Shown here in pieces: positions 48,725-59,984 of a DNA stretch of 64,000 nt; position 1 is the first letter of the stretch, and every line of letters begins with the position of its first letter. Position numbers and translations under genes: made by a program. Under the pieces are notes generated by a model. The model was given only the letters and a program-made list of their open reading frames with translations. It made no database searches and was not told the DNA's origin. Source of the DNA: Casuarina equisetifolia (Eukaryota > Streptophyta > Magnoliopsida > Fagales > Casuarinaceae); assembly GCA_028551475.1 (NCBI GenBank), contig CM052355.1:27927580-27991579 (forward strand), written 5' to 3'.

Positions 48725-49000
48725 ACGTTAAGGAGGCCATCAAAGACCAAATAGTTATCCTTGAAGTTAAAGCTATTGAGATGGCATGAGATGATATTGT
48801 CCTTGAGAGTCTTAGGTGTGATAAAGGCTGGGAAGTCAATGCACTTCTTAGAGTGAAATCACTTGTGAACATATGGCTCCATAAGAAATGGTTAGTTGAT
48901 CTCCATTAGTTGGTAAAGTGAATTATGAAATATTAAGCAATGCATCATTTGGATCTTGTAGGGCTTCATCATATGCCTCGGCCCATAGAGCTCCTTGTGA
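48725..49000. repeat. Dispersed duplicate, copy 2 (copy 1 at 47440-47720)
   Basis: See the matching blocks listed for copy 1. The two copies are in direct orientation about 1.28 kb apart and flank the Copia relic. Confidence 0.65.
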
Positions 49001-49830
49001 CATAATGGACCATGGCAATTAAGATCATAAGGTGTACAAGCACCCATGATGCAAGGAATAAGGGACTCACATGATGATATCTTTTTCTTCCTCATTTTGA
49101 TTTTTGTTTTTATATCACAGATTTACAATTTATAACATTTCTACTATTAAGAGAATCCAATTCTACAAAGGATTGTTCATGGAACTAATATCGAGATTCT
49201 CCATACTATCTTTTCTTGTATCATCCTAATGTTCCTTGTTATACCATCATTTGCTCTTTTATACTCAATGGACAAGGTAGTGGTAGATCTAATCGTTACT
49301 ATCAAAGCTATTTGACATCAATGGTACAAGATTTATGAGTATTCAGATTATAAAAGTGAAGATGAAGAGTCACTCACTTTTGATTGTTATACAATTCCAA
49401 AAGATGATCAAGAATTTAGTCAATCATGTTTATTAGAAGTGGACAATATAATAGTTGTACTAACTAAAATTCATCTATGTATTACTATAACATCTGCTAA
49501 TATACCTCATAGTTAAGTTGTACCTTCCTTAGGTGTCAAATGTGACATTGTACCTAGTCATTTAAATCATATCCCCATTTCAGTATAACAAGGAGTTTAT
49601 CATGTTTAGGGCAATGAGATTTGTGGAACTAATCATGCCTTTACACATGTGCACTACTAAGCCCACTCTGGCTATTATAGTGAGTGGTTGTAGCTATAAG
49701 GAGCTGAGGAACAAGGCAATAGATAATATAAGCTAATCACACATTCTCAATGTTCATAAGTTATAAAAATTAAGAATATGTAAATACATAGTAGTTCATA
49801 ATTAGAAAAGGATATTGTACAATTGTAGTT

Positions 49831-50209
49831 GGGAATAATAAATAGTTCTTTTGCTCATAGGCTACAATTTTATAAATGGTTTCAAGCTGGAAAAAACTTG
49901 CAAAAGTTGGCGGGTCAGAGTCAGATGATGTGATGTTAGAATTGTGACATATTTTTCTATGTTGAGTGTTCATTTACCTTTGTGATCAAAGACTTTGTTA
50001 CAATATTTGTCTCCAGTTCACTTACCTTTCAGCTTTTCTTCATTTACTGTATGATGGATAGCATCTTATGTGAATTAATGAATGAGAGCTAGTTTTGGTA
50101 TCAACTTCTATTCATTGTCTGGATTTGATCCCTAAACTCCAGCATACTTTCTTTGCAGTCAAAAAAGTTTTGCTGATACAGAAACACATTTAGAATGATC
50201 ATGATTACT
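49831..50209 (+). repeat. Duplicated ~390-bp segment, copy 2 (copy 1 at 42618-43012)
   Basis: The match ends at 'gatcatgattact' (50209), 64 bp before the left LTR of the inverted-LTR element. Differences from copy 1 include several deletions of 2-11 bp. Confidence 0.85.
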
Positions 50210-50273
50210 CTCGTCTTGAATTTCAAATTTGTTTCCTGTAGGAGACTTTTGGTTGTATCAAGAATAAGAAATA

Positions 50274-50663
50274 TGAGGAAGTGATATTTTGTTTAACAGT
50301 GTGGTTTTGGTTATGCCAGAACAAAGCACTCATTAGTGTAAGGAACTCACGTTTTGTGTTTCCCTAAGAGTTCCGTGTAGAAGTCATGATAATGATAACT
50401 ATGTAGTAGCTGTGTTGCTAGTAGTAGGGTGTCATCAGAACCCCTCATGAAGGAAGGTCTCTGAGTAGTATTTAAAGAGGAAGAACTTGTAAGAAAGACG
50501 AGGAAAATTAATCTAAGTTGGAGGGTGCTTCCTCGAAAAAGCTTTGTGCTCTTCTTGTTGATCACCATAGGGGGATCTAAGAAGAAGAAATGTGTCGATC
50601 TCTTTTTGGTCGACAACCCCCCAAATAGACCTAACACTCGGTCAGTTGTGCTTTCGCGCAACA
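50274..50663 (+). mobile_element. 390-bp LTR, left arm (inverted relative to its partner)
   Basis: Starts TGAGGAAGTGATATTTTG and ends TTTCGCGCAACA. It is the reverse complement of 52154-52543 at equal length, with only scattered differences. Its CA end abuts the truncated gag-protease region directly, without a primer-binding site. No 5-bp target duplication surrounds it (AAATA against ATCTT), so it is not a simple solo LTR insertion. Confidence 0.85.
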
Positions 50664-50664
50664 A

Positions 50665-52135
50665 TCTTTGGTCATCTCGTTGCTGTTAATGATCTTGTTT
50701 TGGGGCCCCCTTGTTCCTGTAAGCTCCACCTTCTGGCCCTTGTAAGCAAACTTCATATTGAGACGAGAAAAATCCCAAAGAATTGGGCCCAGCGTGTGGA
50801 ACCATTAGACGCCCATTACTGCTTCAGCTCCATCGAGGTTAAGGATGATAAAGTCAGCTACGAACAGAGAACCACCCAAGGATATTTCTAGACCCCTACA
50901 TACTCCTAAGCTAGTGATAGTGTCACCATTTACCATCTTGATGTGAAAAGCTCCTACCTCAGCAAGGTCCTTCCCTAAGTGCTGAGCAAATCTTGCATGA
51001 ATGAAGTTGTGCGTTGATCCTGAATCCATCAAGAAATGGAGTTTCTATGGAATTTATTGAATTGAGCCTTCCACCTTCATGGTTTATGGGTTTGGTATCC
51101 CATAGAGAGCATGGAGTGAGACAACTGGTGGTTTAGCTTGTTCTTCCATCATTTCTGCTTCCAACTCTTGGGCTACTACTACTCTGAATTCCTCCTTTTC
51201 CAGGTCCAGACCTTCTAAGTAAAAAAGCTTTTTACAGCGATGAGCCGGACTGAACCGTTCATCACAATTAAAACAGAGCCCTTTGGCTCTCCTTTCAGCC
51301 ATTTCTGTGGGTGACAGCTTACGAATGGGTCGTGATCTTACAACAGGAAGAGTGCTGCTAGAGCCCCCTGGTGGTAGGGTTCGTTTGACTGGGGCAGAAG
51401 GCGCAAACCTCATGTAAGAAGACAGGCGGTCCCTTTGTTTGGCTTCTAAAATTTTGGCCATACCAAGAGCAACTGATAAAGAAGTTGGTTTGGAAATCCG
51501 CACGTTCGCTTGGAGTTCCAGCTTAAACCCGCTTATAAAACAACTTAATTCCTGCCTTGGCGTCATTTTTTTAGTTCGAAAGGATAGGTGTGAGAAGGCC
51601 TTGTGATACTCCACCGTTTCAATCTATCTAAGTTTGGTGAGGTCAGCGAAGTAGTCATTGAATTCGTCTGGCCCATTTCTTTCCATCAAGTCCTCCACCA
51701 TTAGCTCCCATGTTACTCCTTCCTTCCCGTATTGCTCCTTGAAGAGTCGAAACCACACTTGAGCTTCACCCTATAAGTTCCAAGAGGAAATACGCACCTT
51801 GTCCACATTAGAGGTGTTGTGGAACTCAAAGAAGTGTTCTGCACGGTAAATCCAGTCCGTGGGGTCTCCCACTCCATCATAGGTTGGAAACTCCATCTTC
51901 ATTTTGGTGCGGTTCTGCTCAGCACTCGAGTCCACCTCCACTTCCTTATTTTTTTGATTTTCGCTGCTCCCTAGAGTATCTCCTTGATGTTCTTGGTGGC
52001 TTTTCTGGATTCCTTCAATCTTGGCTTCCAATGCAGCAAACATTTGTTGCATGGACTGCTGCATGGCATTCTAGAGTTCACGGAAACGACGATCAAACTC
52101 ACTGGCAGATGAGTTTCCCCCTTCCTCAAACATCA
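50665..52135 (-). pseudogene. Ty3/Gypsy gag-protease fragment, broken
   Basis: On the minus strand the order is as follows. A coiled, Gln-rich start with MQQSMQQ lies near 52060. A retrotransposon gag core (about 51900-51500) contains PTYDGVGDPTDWIYRAEHFF. A zinc knuckle (about 51250-51290) contains CFNCDERFSPAHRC. An aspartic protease (about 51030-50800) contains the active-site MDSGSTHNFI and, further on, LGGSLFVADFIIL. The reading continues through a family phrase ending LGPILWDFSRLN until it is cut off at the left LTR. Stops fall near 51771, 51084 and 50805. Reverse transcriptase, RNase H and integrase are absent. Typical full elements are 5-6 kb, so most of pol is missing. Confidence 0.9.
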
Positions 52136-52137
52136 CT

Positions 52138-52150
52138 GGCTCTGATGCCA
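52138..52150 (-). other. Primer-binding site complementary to initiator tRNA-Met
   Basis: On the minus strand TGGCATCAGAGCC lies three bases inside the right LTR. It matches the usual plant retroelement primer-binding site TGGTATCAGAGCC at 12 of 13 bases. This shows that the right LTR is the true 5' LTR of the gag fragment. Confidence 0.8.
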
Positions 52151-52153
52151 GTT

Positions 52154-52543
52154 TGTTGCGCGAAAGCACAACTGATCGAGTGTTAGGTCTATTTGGGGGG
52201 TTGTCGACCAAAAAGAGATCGACAAATTTCTTCTTCTTAGATCCCCCTATGGTGATCAACAAGAAGAGCACAAAGCTTTTTCGAGGAAGCACCCTCCAAC
52301 TTAGATTAATTTTCCATGTCTTTCTTACAAGTTTTTCCTCCTTAAATACTACTCAAAGACCTTCCTTCATGAGGGGTTCTGATGACACCCTACTACTAGC
52401 AACACAACTACTACATAGTTATCATTATCATGACTTTTACACGGAACTCTTAGGAAAACACAAAATGTGAGTTCCTTACACTAATGAGTGCTTTGTTCTG
52501 GCATAACCAAAACCACACTGTTAAACAAAATATCACTTCCTCC
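52154..52543 (-). mobile_element. 390-bp LTR, right arm (5' LTR of the gag fragment)
   Basis: Read on the minus strand it ends CGCGCAACA and is followed by the primer-binding site. The outermost base differs from the left arm (GG instead of TG start). A TATTTAAGG motif inside may be the LTR TATA box. Its outer edge lies 127 bp beyond the stop codon of the cell wall protein gene. Confidence 0.88.
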
Positions 52544-52670
52544 AGGCATGCACATGACAGGCTCCTGCTGTCTTAAAGAGAATAGGACAAAGACATCACT
52601 TCAAAATAACTCCACCCCCTTCGTTCTTCATGGCACTTTTCCCTTAGTGCCCTTGACTTCGTAACACAAA

Positions 52671-53024
52671 CTAGTGGGGAATGCCATCAGCATGACTGGG
52701 ATTTGGGGCCTCGATGTCTAGCTCAGGCACCAGGACGGACGTATCATCACCACCCGAAACATACCCACCATCGGAACCTGTTACGCTGCTGCCCCCAGGG
52801 TATGGCTCGTAAGGTGGAGACTCAAAAATTGGTGGCAATGTCACCCTCCCAAAGCCGGGAATGAGCAGACTGCCATCAAACCCAGTGAACCAATCGGGTT
52901 CTTTCCTATCAACAGCTTTAGAGTTTGGAACTTGACACCCAGCAAATGCTTGTCCAGGCATTGCAAGCAAGATATTGAAGACGAAAAGTAGAGCAATGAG
53001 GGTTGAACTAGTTCTGTAAGCCAT
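52671..53024 (-). CDS. Putative secreted cell wall protein (117 aa)
   Basis: The frame encodes 117 residues. A signal peptide with a long hydrophobic core (ALLFVFNILLAMPGQAFA) spans residues 1-28, with likely cleavage after AFA. The mature part has an acidic and basic region (KAVDRKEPDWF), then FDGSLLIPGFGRVTLPP, and a Gly/Ser/Pro-rich tail. The GS-x-LIPG-x-GR core and MAYRTSS start match the plant family annotated as 'putative cell wall protein' (about 100-130 residues); its role is unknown. A TATA motif, TATAAAG on the minus strand, lies at about 53071-53077, around 50 bp upstream of the start, giving a short leader. A Gypsy LTR begins 127 bp beyond the stop codon. The gene looks intact. 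Confidence 0.85.
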   Translation of the reverse strand: MAYRTSSTLIALLFVFNILLAMPGQAFAGCQVPNSKAVDRKEPDWFTGFDGSLLIPGFGRVTLPPIFESPPYEPYPGGSSVTGSDGGYVSGGDDTSVLVPELDIEAPNPSHADGIPH

Positions 53025-53068
53025 TATAGAGAAGGTGGCGAAGTGATGCCAAAGGTGAATAGAATTGG

Positions 53069-53079
53069 CCTTTATACAG
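53069..53079 (-). promoter_or_regulatory. TATA box of the cell wall protein gene
   Basis: The minus strand reads CTGTATAAAGG, about 50 bp upstream of the ATG. Transcription would then start about 20 bp before the start codon. Position and sequence fit, but no transcript evidence is available. Confidence 0.55.
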
Positions 53080-53189
53080 TTCAGGACTCGACAAAGTTGG
53101 TTGAAGTTTTGGCGGTGAGTTAAGAGAAAGGTTTTGTTGTAAAGGTCATGGATATGTACTTAGCATGCAAGTTGAATCCAGTTTGTCTT

Positions 53190-53459
53190 TTAGGTTGACA
53201 GTTTGGAAAGCTTCGTGGATTTATTTTGCTGAAGTTCCACAATGATGCTACTCTCACCAGCAGCTCTAGCGGCTAGTAATGGAGTCTGTACCTTGATGAT
53301 TTTATGTGCCCCCATATTCCATTGTACTTGAAGAATCGGCTTCAATGCTGAACTCCCTGCTCCATTTCTGTATCCCTTGTCCCTCTCATTACACACCCTT
53401 CTGACAGTTGCAGATTGCAGAGATAGGGCCCCAACATCTGATGGGTCACTCTCCATCAA
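53190..53459 (-). other. Open frame of 89 codons, not recognised
   Basis: The frame starts with an ATG (MMESDPSDVGALSL) and has a balanced amino-acid mix, including an alanine-rich LLAARAAGESS stretch. I do not recognise the family. It could be an exon of a small gene, a relic or chance. Together with the frame at 54165-54380 on the same strand it might belong to one broken gene, but no splice path was established. Confidence 0.25.
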
Positions 53460-54164
53460 TTATATGGCTAAATAGCTCCTGGTTTAATCCCTTAAGCCAT
53501 TGAATTCTAAGCAAGTTATGAAGTCTGAGATATTCTGTGGGTTTGACATCAGCTTTAATATAAATGATTCTGACAACCAGTTCAAGAAGAGGGGAATCAC
53601 GACAAGCCATGATGTTCGTGTTTGTTCATGATGGTCATGCTTTTAAAGATTAATTATTGGAAATAATTAGACTGCTGCATGAGAAGCAAAGGGACGGTGA
53701 ATCAAGTGACTATTAAAGCTATAGGCTAGAGTAGGACTCATTGGATTATTCTGGCCTGAATTGATGAAATCAAGTAGATTCTTTTTCTTTCTCTTATCAG
53801 TACATCAAGTAGTAGGGAGGGAATCTCAATGTCATCAATTTTAGAGTCGAATTAATGGAGTTACAGTATTTAATATTCAGCATCTCTAAACCTAGTTAGA
53901 TAACCCTTCCTCTAAGGTTTAACAAGGCCACTGATAACTCAATAGGTCCATTTATGGCTTCCCATCATAGACTTCTACCGCAATGTTCACCTTCAACTGC
54001 AGCCGAAGACTTCTATTATCGATCTACGCTTTCAACCACCATTGATTACTATGGTAGAAGTCCCCTTGGCTTCGGTAGTTAACACCATCAGTCAAAATTA
54101 GCTGCGCCATAACACCATCAGTTTATCTTGAATCATGTGTAGTTACTGCATGATCCAAGTAACT

Positions 54165-54380
54165 TTATAACAACTGCCTTCTTCCATTACCATATTTCAA
54201 CCCTTGCACAGCTGTTTTTACTTTCCATCTACTCTTGTTTAGTTCTTCAATCCCAAACTGATTTTGGTTGTCTTGCTTAAAGACAGGAACGGGCATATCT
54301 TTCGGAGTCAGATCAAGCGTTTCGGCACTGTCAAGATAAACACAAACAGATGCGCCCAAGTAAGGTATCATTGGCAACAT
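54165..54380 (-). other. Open frame of 71 codons, not recognised
   Basis: Starts with an ATG and reads as ordinary protein-like sequence (SAETLDLTPKDMPVPVFK), ending with a basic tail. No family is recognised. It lies 315 bp beyond the PP2C stop codon on the same strand. Confidence 0.25.
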
Positions 54381-54695
54381 CCATGTTTCAGACCTGACTT
54401 CGCTATACTCGCTGCCAAAAGTTTTGGTACAGACAGCTTAGGTTTTGGTTATTATCTCTACAGAAACTGAAATAGTGCCGATTCAGATCATTTCCTGATC
54501 AAAGAAGTTATTCCCACTAAATTTTGGAAATACAAAAAAAGAAAAAGAAAAACACAAAACATGTGCCATTAAATGTACATAGGGGAGAGGCCGCGGACAC
54601 AATGCCAAGAAGCCAGAAAATCTTTCTTCTTGGATTTGTGAGGTGCAAAGGCCAAGGTAATACAACAAAACCTGCCACCTCCATTTCTACAGAAA

Positions 54696-57684
54696 TCACA
54701 AAATTTCAGGGTTTGGCCTTTCTTCAGAAAATCTAGGGAGTTGAACAAGGGAGTTCACTCGCGTGACACCTTCCAAACCTGACCAATTCTGGTCTTCAGC
54801 TGCTACCGTCTCCTCATTCCCCTCGACTTCAACAGGTAGTCGTCCGAAAGCATCGCTTTCTTCTGATGACCGGACCGTGAAGTTCCGTTGCAAAGATGGC
54901 TCAGACTTCTGGCCATCATCTGATTCAATTGCATTGCCAGAGTGGTTGCTCTGGAGGGTTGCAGAGGAGAAGTTTTGTTCATCATAATCGGATTCTATGT
55001 CCATTTTCCCATCCAAAAATAGACAGACCACTGCACAGTCATCCATCTTTGAAGTCGGATATTTAAGTTTCCATTCCCGTGCTGCTGAGTCCACCAAGAT
55101 CCTTGCAGCCGATGACCGGGTTGGAGCTGTTGATACTATCTCAACCACCTCTTCATTGGTCAAGACATCCCATACCTGCAATGACACTAGATTAGAACTT
55201 TTCAAGAGACGAGGCAAAAGATCAATGATTCAGACCCTTCCTGTAGGACACCAAGGTATCAGAAAGAATAAGACATTCATATTTATAGTTCAATATCATT
55301 CTAGTTACTACTCTAGTCATTTTAAGTTTTTCCCTCAATACGCATTCTTCCAAATGCTTTAGTCAATAGAATCATGGGCTGATAACACTTCAACAGATAT
55401 GAAATTAGGATTGAAAATCTTTTTAGGATTAATCTCTCACTACAAATCAAGGACAAAGAAATTAGTAGTTCACTCGCCACTAAATCTAGCATATAAAAGT
55501 TGACAGTTGCTCTATCTTGTAGTAAATCTAGGTGATACTCATATAACACTTGAGCAAAGGCCCGTGAATGACAAGCTATAAATAAATACATGTCAAACTA
55601 AACCTATTAGAGCACACCAACTAAGATTAAATGTAAGTGCCATCGTGTTAAAAATCCCAATCATGCTAGAAATCAGATAAAGGAAGCAGAGTCAACTATA
55701 CTTGGGGATCTTATGTATCATTGCACATTAATTTCTGACCTTTGGTTTCTTTAATTTCAGAGACCAAACCAGCTTTGATGGCACTCGCAAAAAAAGATAA
55801 CCAAAATCTAATAACTTTCATAATTATGGGAGTCATTTGAATAGCTTCCACAAACCTAAACTGACAGGCAGCATATCACCACATATATATGTATGTGTGA
55901 GCAGCAATCTAAACAAAACAACTTTAACCTACCAATTCAAAAATCCAAAAAACCCATGATGTTTCATTTCAAAAGTGGCCATCTCATAGAGGTGCGGCTT
56001 CTTTCATCTCAGAACGCATAACCACTTGTGGGCAAGTGAATGTCAATGCGTCATGTCTCGGATCAATATCAAAATGAAACGAGCTACAAGTTTCTAGTTT
56101 CTATGAGAAACTACAAATTTTCACAGTTAGAAAATAAAAGAGATCAGAGTATGAAATTTCTCATTTTTAGCTCAGCATAACTCAAGCACAAATATCCTAC
56201 ACTGGAAGATGAAGGGATTAAGAACCAAAGTGTCAAAGAAGAAGACTTTATACAACTGTGATAAAATATAGCCCAAGCCATCCAGACAATTAATACAAAT
56301 CCCACTATATAAGGATTTATACAAATCCCACTGTCCACCAAACATTATTCATGGGGATGAACTGAGAAATTATTTCTAATTCCAATACTTGAACGTCAGT
56401 CTCTGGTAGCCATTTTCCACACACACAGAGACACTCTACTAAGATACAGAGAACGGAAGGAGAAGGGTTGAAAGAACCAATACAAGAATCAGAAAACAAA
56501 GAACTTACCCCATCTGAAGCAAGAACAATGAACTGATCTCTTTCTGTAAGTAATCGGTGAGAGAATTCAGGTATAGAAATCACGCCATATTCCTTCAAAC
56601 AGAAATCCCCAAAGGCTCTAGCCATCGCTAATCCGGGTGCATCATCGAATGGCAGCCATACCCTTGGCACTTCAGGCTCATCTTGCAGGGCAAAGACCCT
56701 ACCCTTACACCGTTTGATCCTCTCCGCCTCCCCTGTAGTAATTTGCAGCAATATAGCAGAATTAGGGGCATCACAAGCATATGTTCAAGAGAATTGATGC
56801 GTTTATCATATCAAATGAACCATACTTGGTAAATCAGGCTTCAAATCAACAGTCAACTGGATAGCCACCATGGAATCATTGCTGTCCTTAGATCCCATTA
56901 TTGCTCGAGAATCCCCAATGTTACCCATGAAGAGGTTTGACCCCTATGAGGACGAGGGAATAAGAAATGGTAAAACAAGTGGAAGAAAGAGATTAAGTAT
57001 TAGTTTCAATTATACCTGTTTCACTATAGTAACGGCGGTGCTACCACTACAGAAGCAGTCCAAATTCGGATGAGACCTCAACTCTTTGTCCATGGCCTTG
57101 TATGACTTTAAGAAAGCTTCTCTCCATATGGAATTCAATTTGTCCTCGGCGGAACAATCCTTCTCTGAATCTCCACCATCTGATCTCTTCAGATTCCCAT
57201 TGAAACAAGTCGTATTCGACCCATCGCGCCTTGACTGTAAAGAATGCAAGAACGATAATATCTTTATTGGTAGGGTATCCCTGACTTTCCGAGCAACAAG
57301 ATGGCCATGGGGACCGTGTCCATCAAAGACTCCACAAAATGTCACATCTTCGGACATAAAATCCTGCAGAATTTCCAGACTGAGAAATCAACCACCAAAG
57401 ATAGTTAAACAGCAACGTTAAGGAACAAAACTTACTTCCCACACAATCATGGCGTCCTGGTTTATACCCTTGCGGCCCTGCTGCGTGAATATACAAGAAG
57501 TGCGGCTCTTTCCATTCATAAAGATCCGGTTTGGTATTGACGGCAAATGCTGCAGGCTAACAACATGATCGGAAAACGTTCTTCTGGTTCTCTTTTGGCC
57601 ACAAAAACAAGAGGGAGACACTGTATCTCCATTGCTCCGACTACTGCAAGTACTCCGGCTACTAGTTGACACACAGCCCCCCAT
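54696..57684 (-). CDS. PP2C Ser/Thr phosphatase with N-myristoylation signal, five exons (PP2C52-like)
   Basis: PP2C enzymes remove phosphate from Ser/Thr using two metal ions. Exons on the minus strand are 57684-57436, 57363-57016, 56943-56826, 56732-56509 and 55175-54696, all GT-AG with consistent phases, giving 472 residues. MGGCVSTSS at the start is a myristoylation (Gly2) and likely palmitoylation (Cys4) signal, so the protein should sit at the plasma membrane. Motifs: NQDA (75-78), the metal-binding VFDGHGPHG (95-103), NIGDSRA (207-213), a GLAMARAFGDF block in exon 4, ASDG (310-313) and MDDCAVVCLFL (about 357-367). The last 100 residues are an acidic Ser-rich tail. Length and N-terminus match Arabidopsis clade-E members such as PP2C52 (At4g03415), which is reported to bind the G-protein beta subunit AGB1; a shared partner here is inference. 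All catalytic residues are present. Confidence 0.94.
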
Positions 57685-58780
57685 CTTTTCAGCTCCGGCA
57701 AGATAGCATTACAATATTTTCTCGGCAAGAACAGATCTCAAACGTAAGTCGGAGGTTACTAGATTGGTCAAGAAGGGATAAAGACCAACCAAACACCAAA
57801 GATTCCCCACGCGCCAAACCATAGGCCACTTTACACCTCTGTAGAAAACTGGCCGGAGTTTATCTTAGTCAAATCTATAACCCCTTGGCAGTTACGTGAA
57901 TCGACACCGAAACCAACTGACAAACAAAAAAGAACTAGATTATTGAATAGTTTAATAATCTACTTCACGAACCCAGCAATGGCTGCAAGTATTAAAAAAA
58001 CCCGATACAGCAGACAAATTGTATTAAAGGATGTTCCATGTGAACACGGAAGATAATATATACTTAAACGCTGTCCTGATCATTTGTCCCCCATTTGAAG
58101 TAATAATGAAACAGATTAAGGGTGATAGTTTACTACAACCTCCTCGGCAGACAACGTTTCAGGGTCATCGAAGCAATCGAGAATAAGAAACCAAGAACAG
58201 CCAAGAAGGAAAACGAATAAATAAGATAAGAACAGCCCTTTTGTCAAACAAAGCCTTGCCGAAGAAGGTGAGATGACACGTCCGAGACGCAACTACAGTC
58301 TTATCATTGCGAGGATTCCGGACTAATTATCTCCCTCTTTTGATACCTCAAAACACACTCAAAGATGCGCCCACAGCTGATATTGCTTAGGAATTAATTT
58401 AAAGAAGAATACAAACAACGAGGCCATTCAGTTTCCCGAAAAAGAAAAAGAAAAAAAAAACAGCTCACCTTTCCTGGTCAACATGTCAAGAACACCAGAA
58501 AGTGATCATTTGTTACATTCCATGACAAAGTTTCGCAATATATCTGTTTTCAAGGCTATGGATCTTCGTTTGTGGGACACGAAATCTTTGAGGTTGGTCC
58601 TCTAAAAACAACCCAGTCAGTTCCAAGTTTTTGAAATTTTGAAGTTTTTGTTACGATTCACCGAACTTGGGGAAAAACCCATTAACACAGAAAAGTCATG
58701 ATTAAAGTTTTAATTATTCCTCTCCTTTTTATCTCGGCACCAAACAGGCAAGGAGATTGGTCAGCTGACTCTTTCAACTT

Positions 58781-58816
58781 GGGGGGGGGGGGGGGGGGGG
58801 GAGAGAGAGAGAGAGA
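58781..58816. repeat. G20 tract followed by (GA)n
   Basis: Twenty consecutive G, then GAGA repeats for 16 bp. Such runs are prone to length change and to assembly error. Confidence 0.95.
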
Positions 58817-59937
58817 TACAAAGAATGGTACAAAATTTTGAAAACCCACAAGAGAGAGAAGCCAAATGAGATAAAAGCAAAGCTGTAAAAGCAGAAAAGG
58901 ACGAAAGAGAGGTATGATTTTGTCAAAAATGTACCAAGACCGAAACCCAAAAAAGGTTAGACGTCGAAGTAAATGTTTCTTCAACAAATGGCGGATAAAT
59001 TCACTTGGTCAAAGACTCAGGGAGACCTAAATGCCGGTCATAACTTCAAAACAAATCACAAATGACATTACACAAAGATCTTAGGTGCCGCTCGGTTAGC
59101 CAGAAACAAAGTAGAAAGACAACAAGCAATACTGCGTCATTTGCATAAAAGAAAAGAAACAGGCGACCAGAAAAGACCGATTTCTGGCATCTTTTACCCA
59201 GAAAATATGGAGGCGCACGAAAGAGACTAGATGTTGAAAAACGCAAGGTTGTTTTCACAACTGGTCTTGCCAAGATAAAAGCTTCAGTTTTGGTAACCTA
59301 CAGCCATCGGAAAACATGAAATCCAACAAAACTACTGATCTTCGGTCATTTCCTCTGTTTTCTGTCAGCCAACAAACAGAGCTTAAAAGCCAAAACTAAA
59401 ACAACATATAGATGGAAGTATTGTCTTCTACTATTTCCCTCCTCTCAGTTTTTTTCGGGCCACCAAACAAAGCTTAAAAGCGAAAAATAAAATAACATAA
59501 AAGTGGAAGCTGCTTCTAGCACATCCAGATCTTTCATTACCGCAGGTCACTCGACAAGCTTTCTGGGTTATAGAAGTAGCCGTAAACAATCAAATTTAAG
59601 CAAGTCTAACCAGCAAGAAAGACAAAAAAATAACGACATAAAAGGAAAAAAAAACTGGATAACAAAATTGGAAAAGAAAAGCGGATGCAGAGATATGCAT
59701 GCAGAGTTTGAAAGTTAAAGTGGGTTCGAGAAGGGAAAGACTAAGAATACTGAAGACTGAAAAGCGTGAGCTTTGGGCATTAGTGGGAGATTACCTTTGC
59801 TGCTTTGGCGAGTTCAGGCATTGGGATCAGAATGGCAGAGAGAAAAGAGAAAGGAGGAGCGTTGTTGATTGTTTGATTTTACATATATTGACAGGAGGTG
59901 GTGGTGCATTGATTGCAAAAGCAGGGTGGAAAGTTAA

Positions 59938-59938
<1 letters not shown>

Positions 59939-59983
<45 letters not shown>
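59939..59983. repeat. (GA)n microsatellite, about 22 units
   Basis: An uninterrupted GA run, which is CT on the strand of the PP2C gene. CT-rich tracts are frequent in plant core promoters and 5' leaders, so it may mark the transcription start region of that gene about 2.3 kb from its ATG. Confidence 0.9.

Positions 59984-59984
<1 letters not shown>

Noticed and set aside
50274-50663. Left LTR as an independent solo LTR insertion
   Set aside because: Flanking 5-mers differ (AAATA against ATCTT), and its inner end coincides exactly with the truncation of the gag-protease region.
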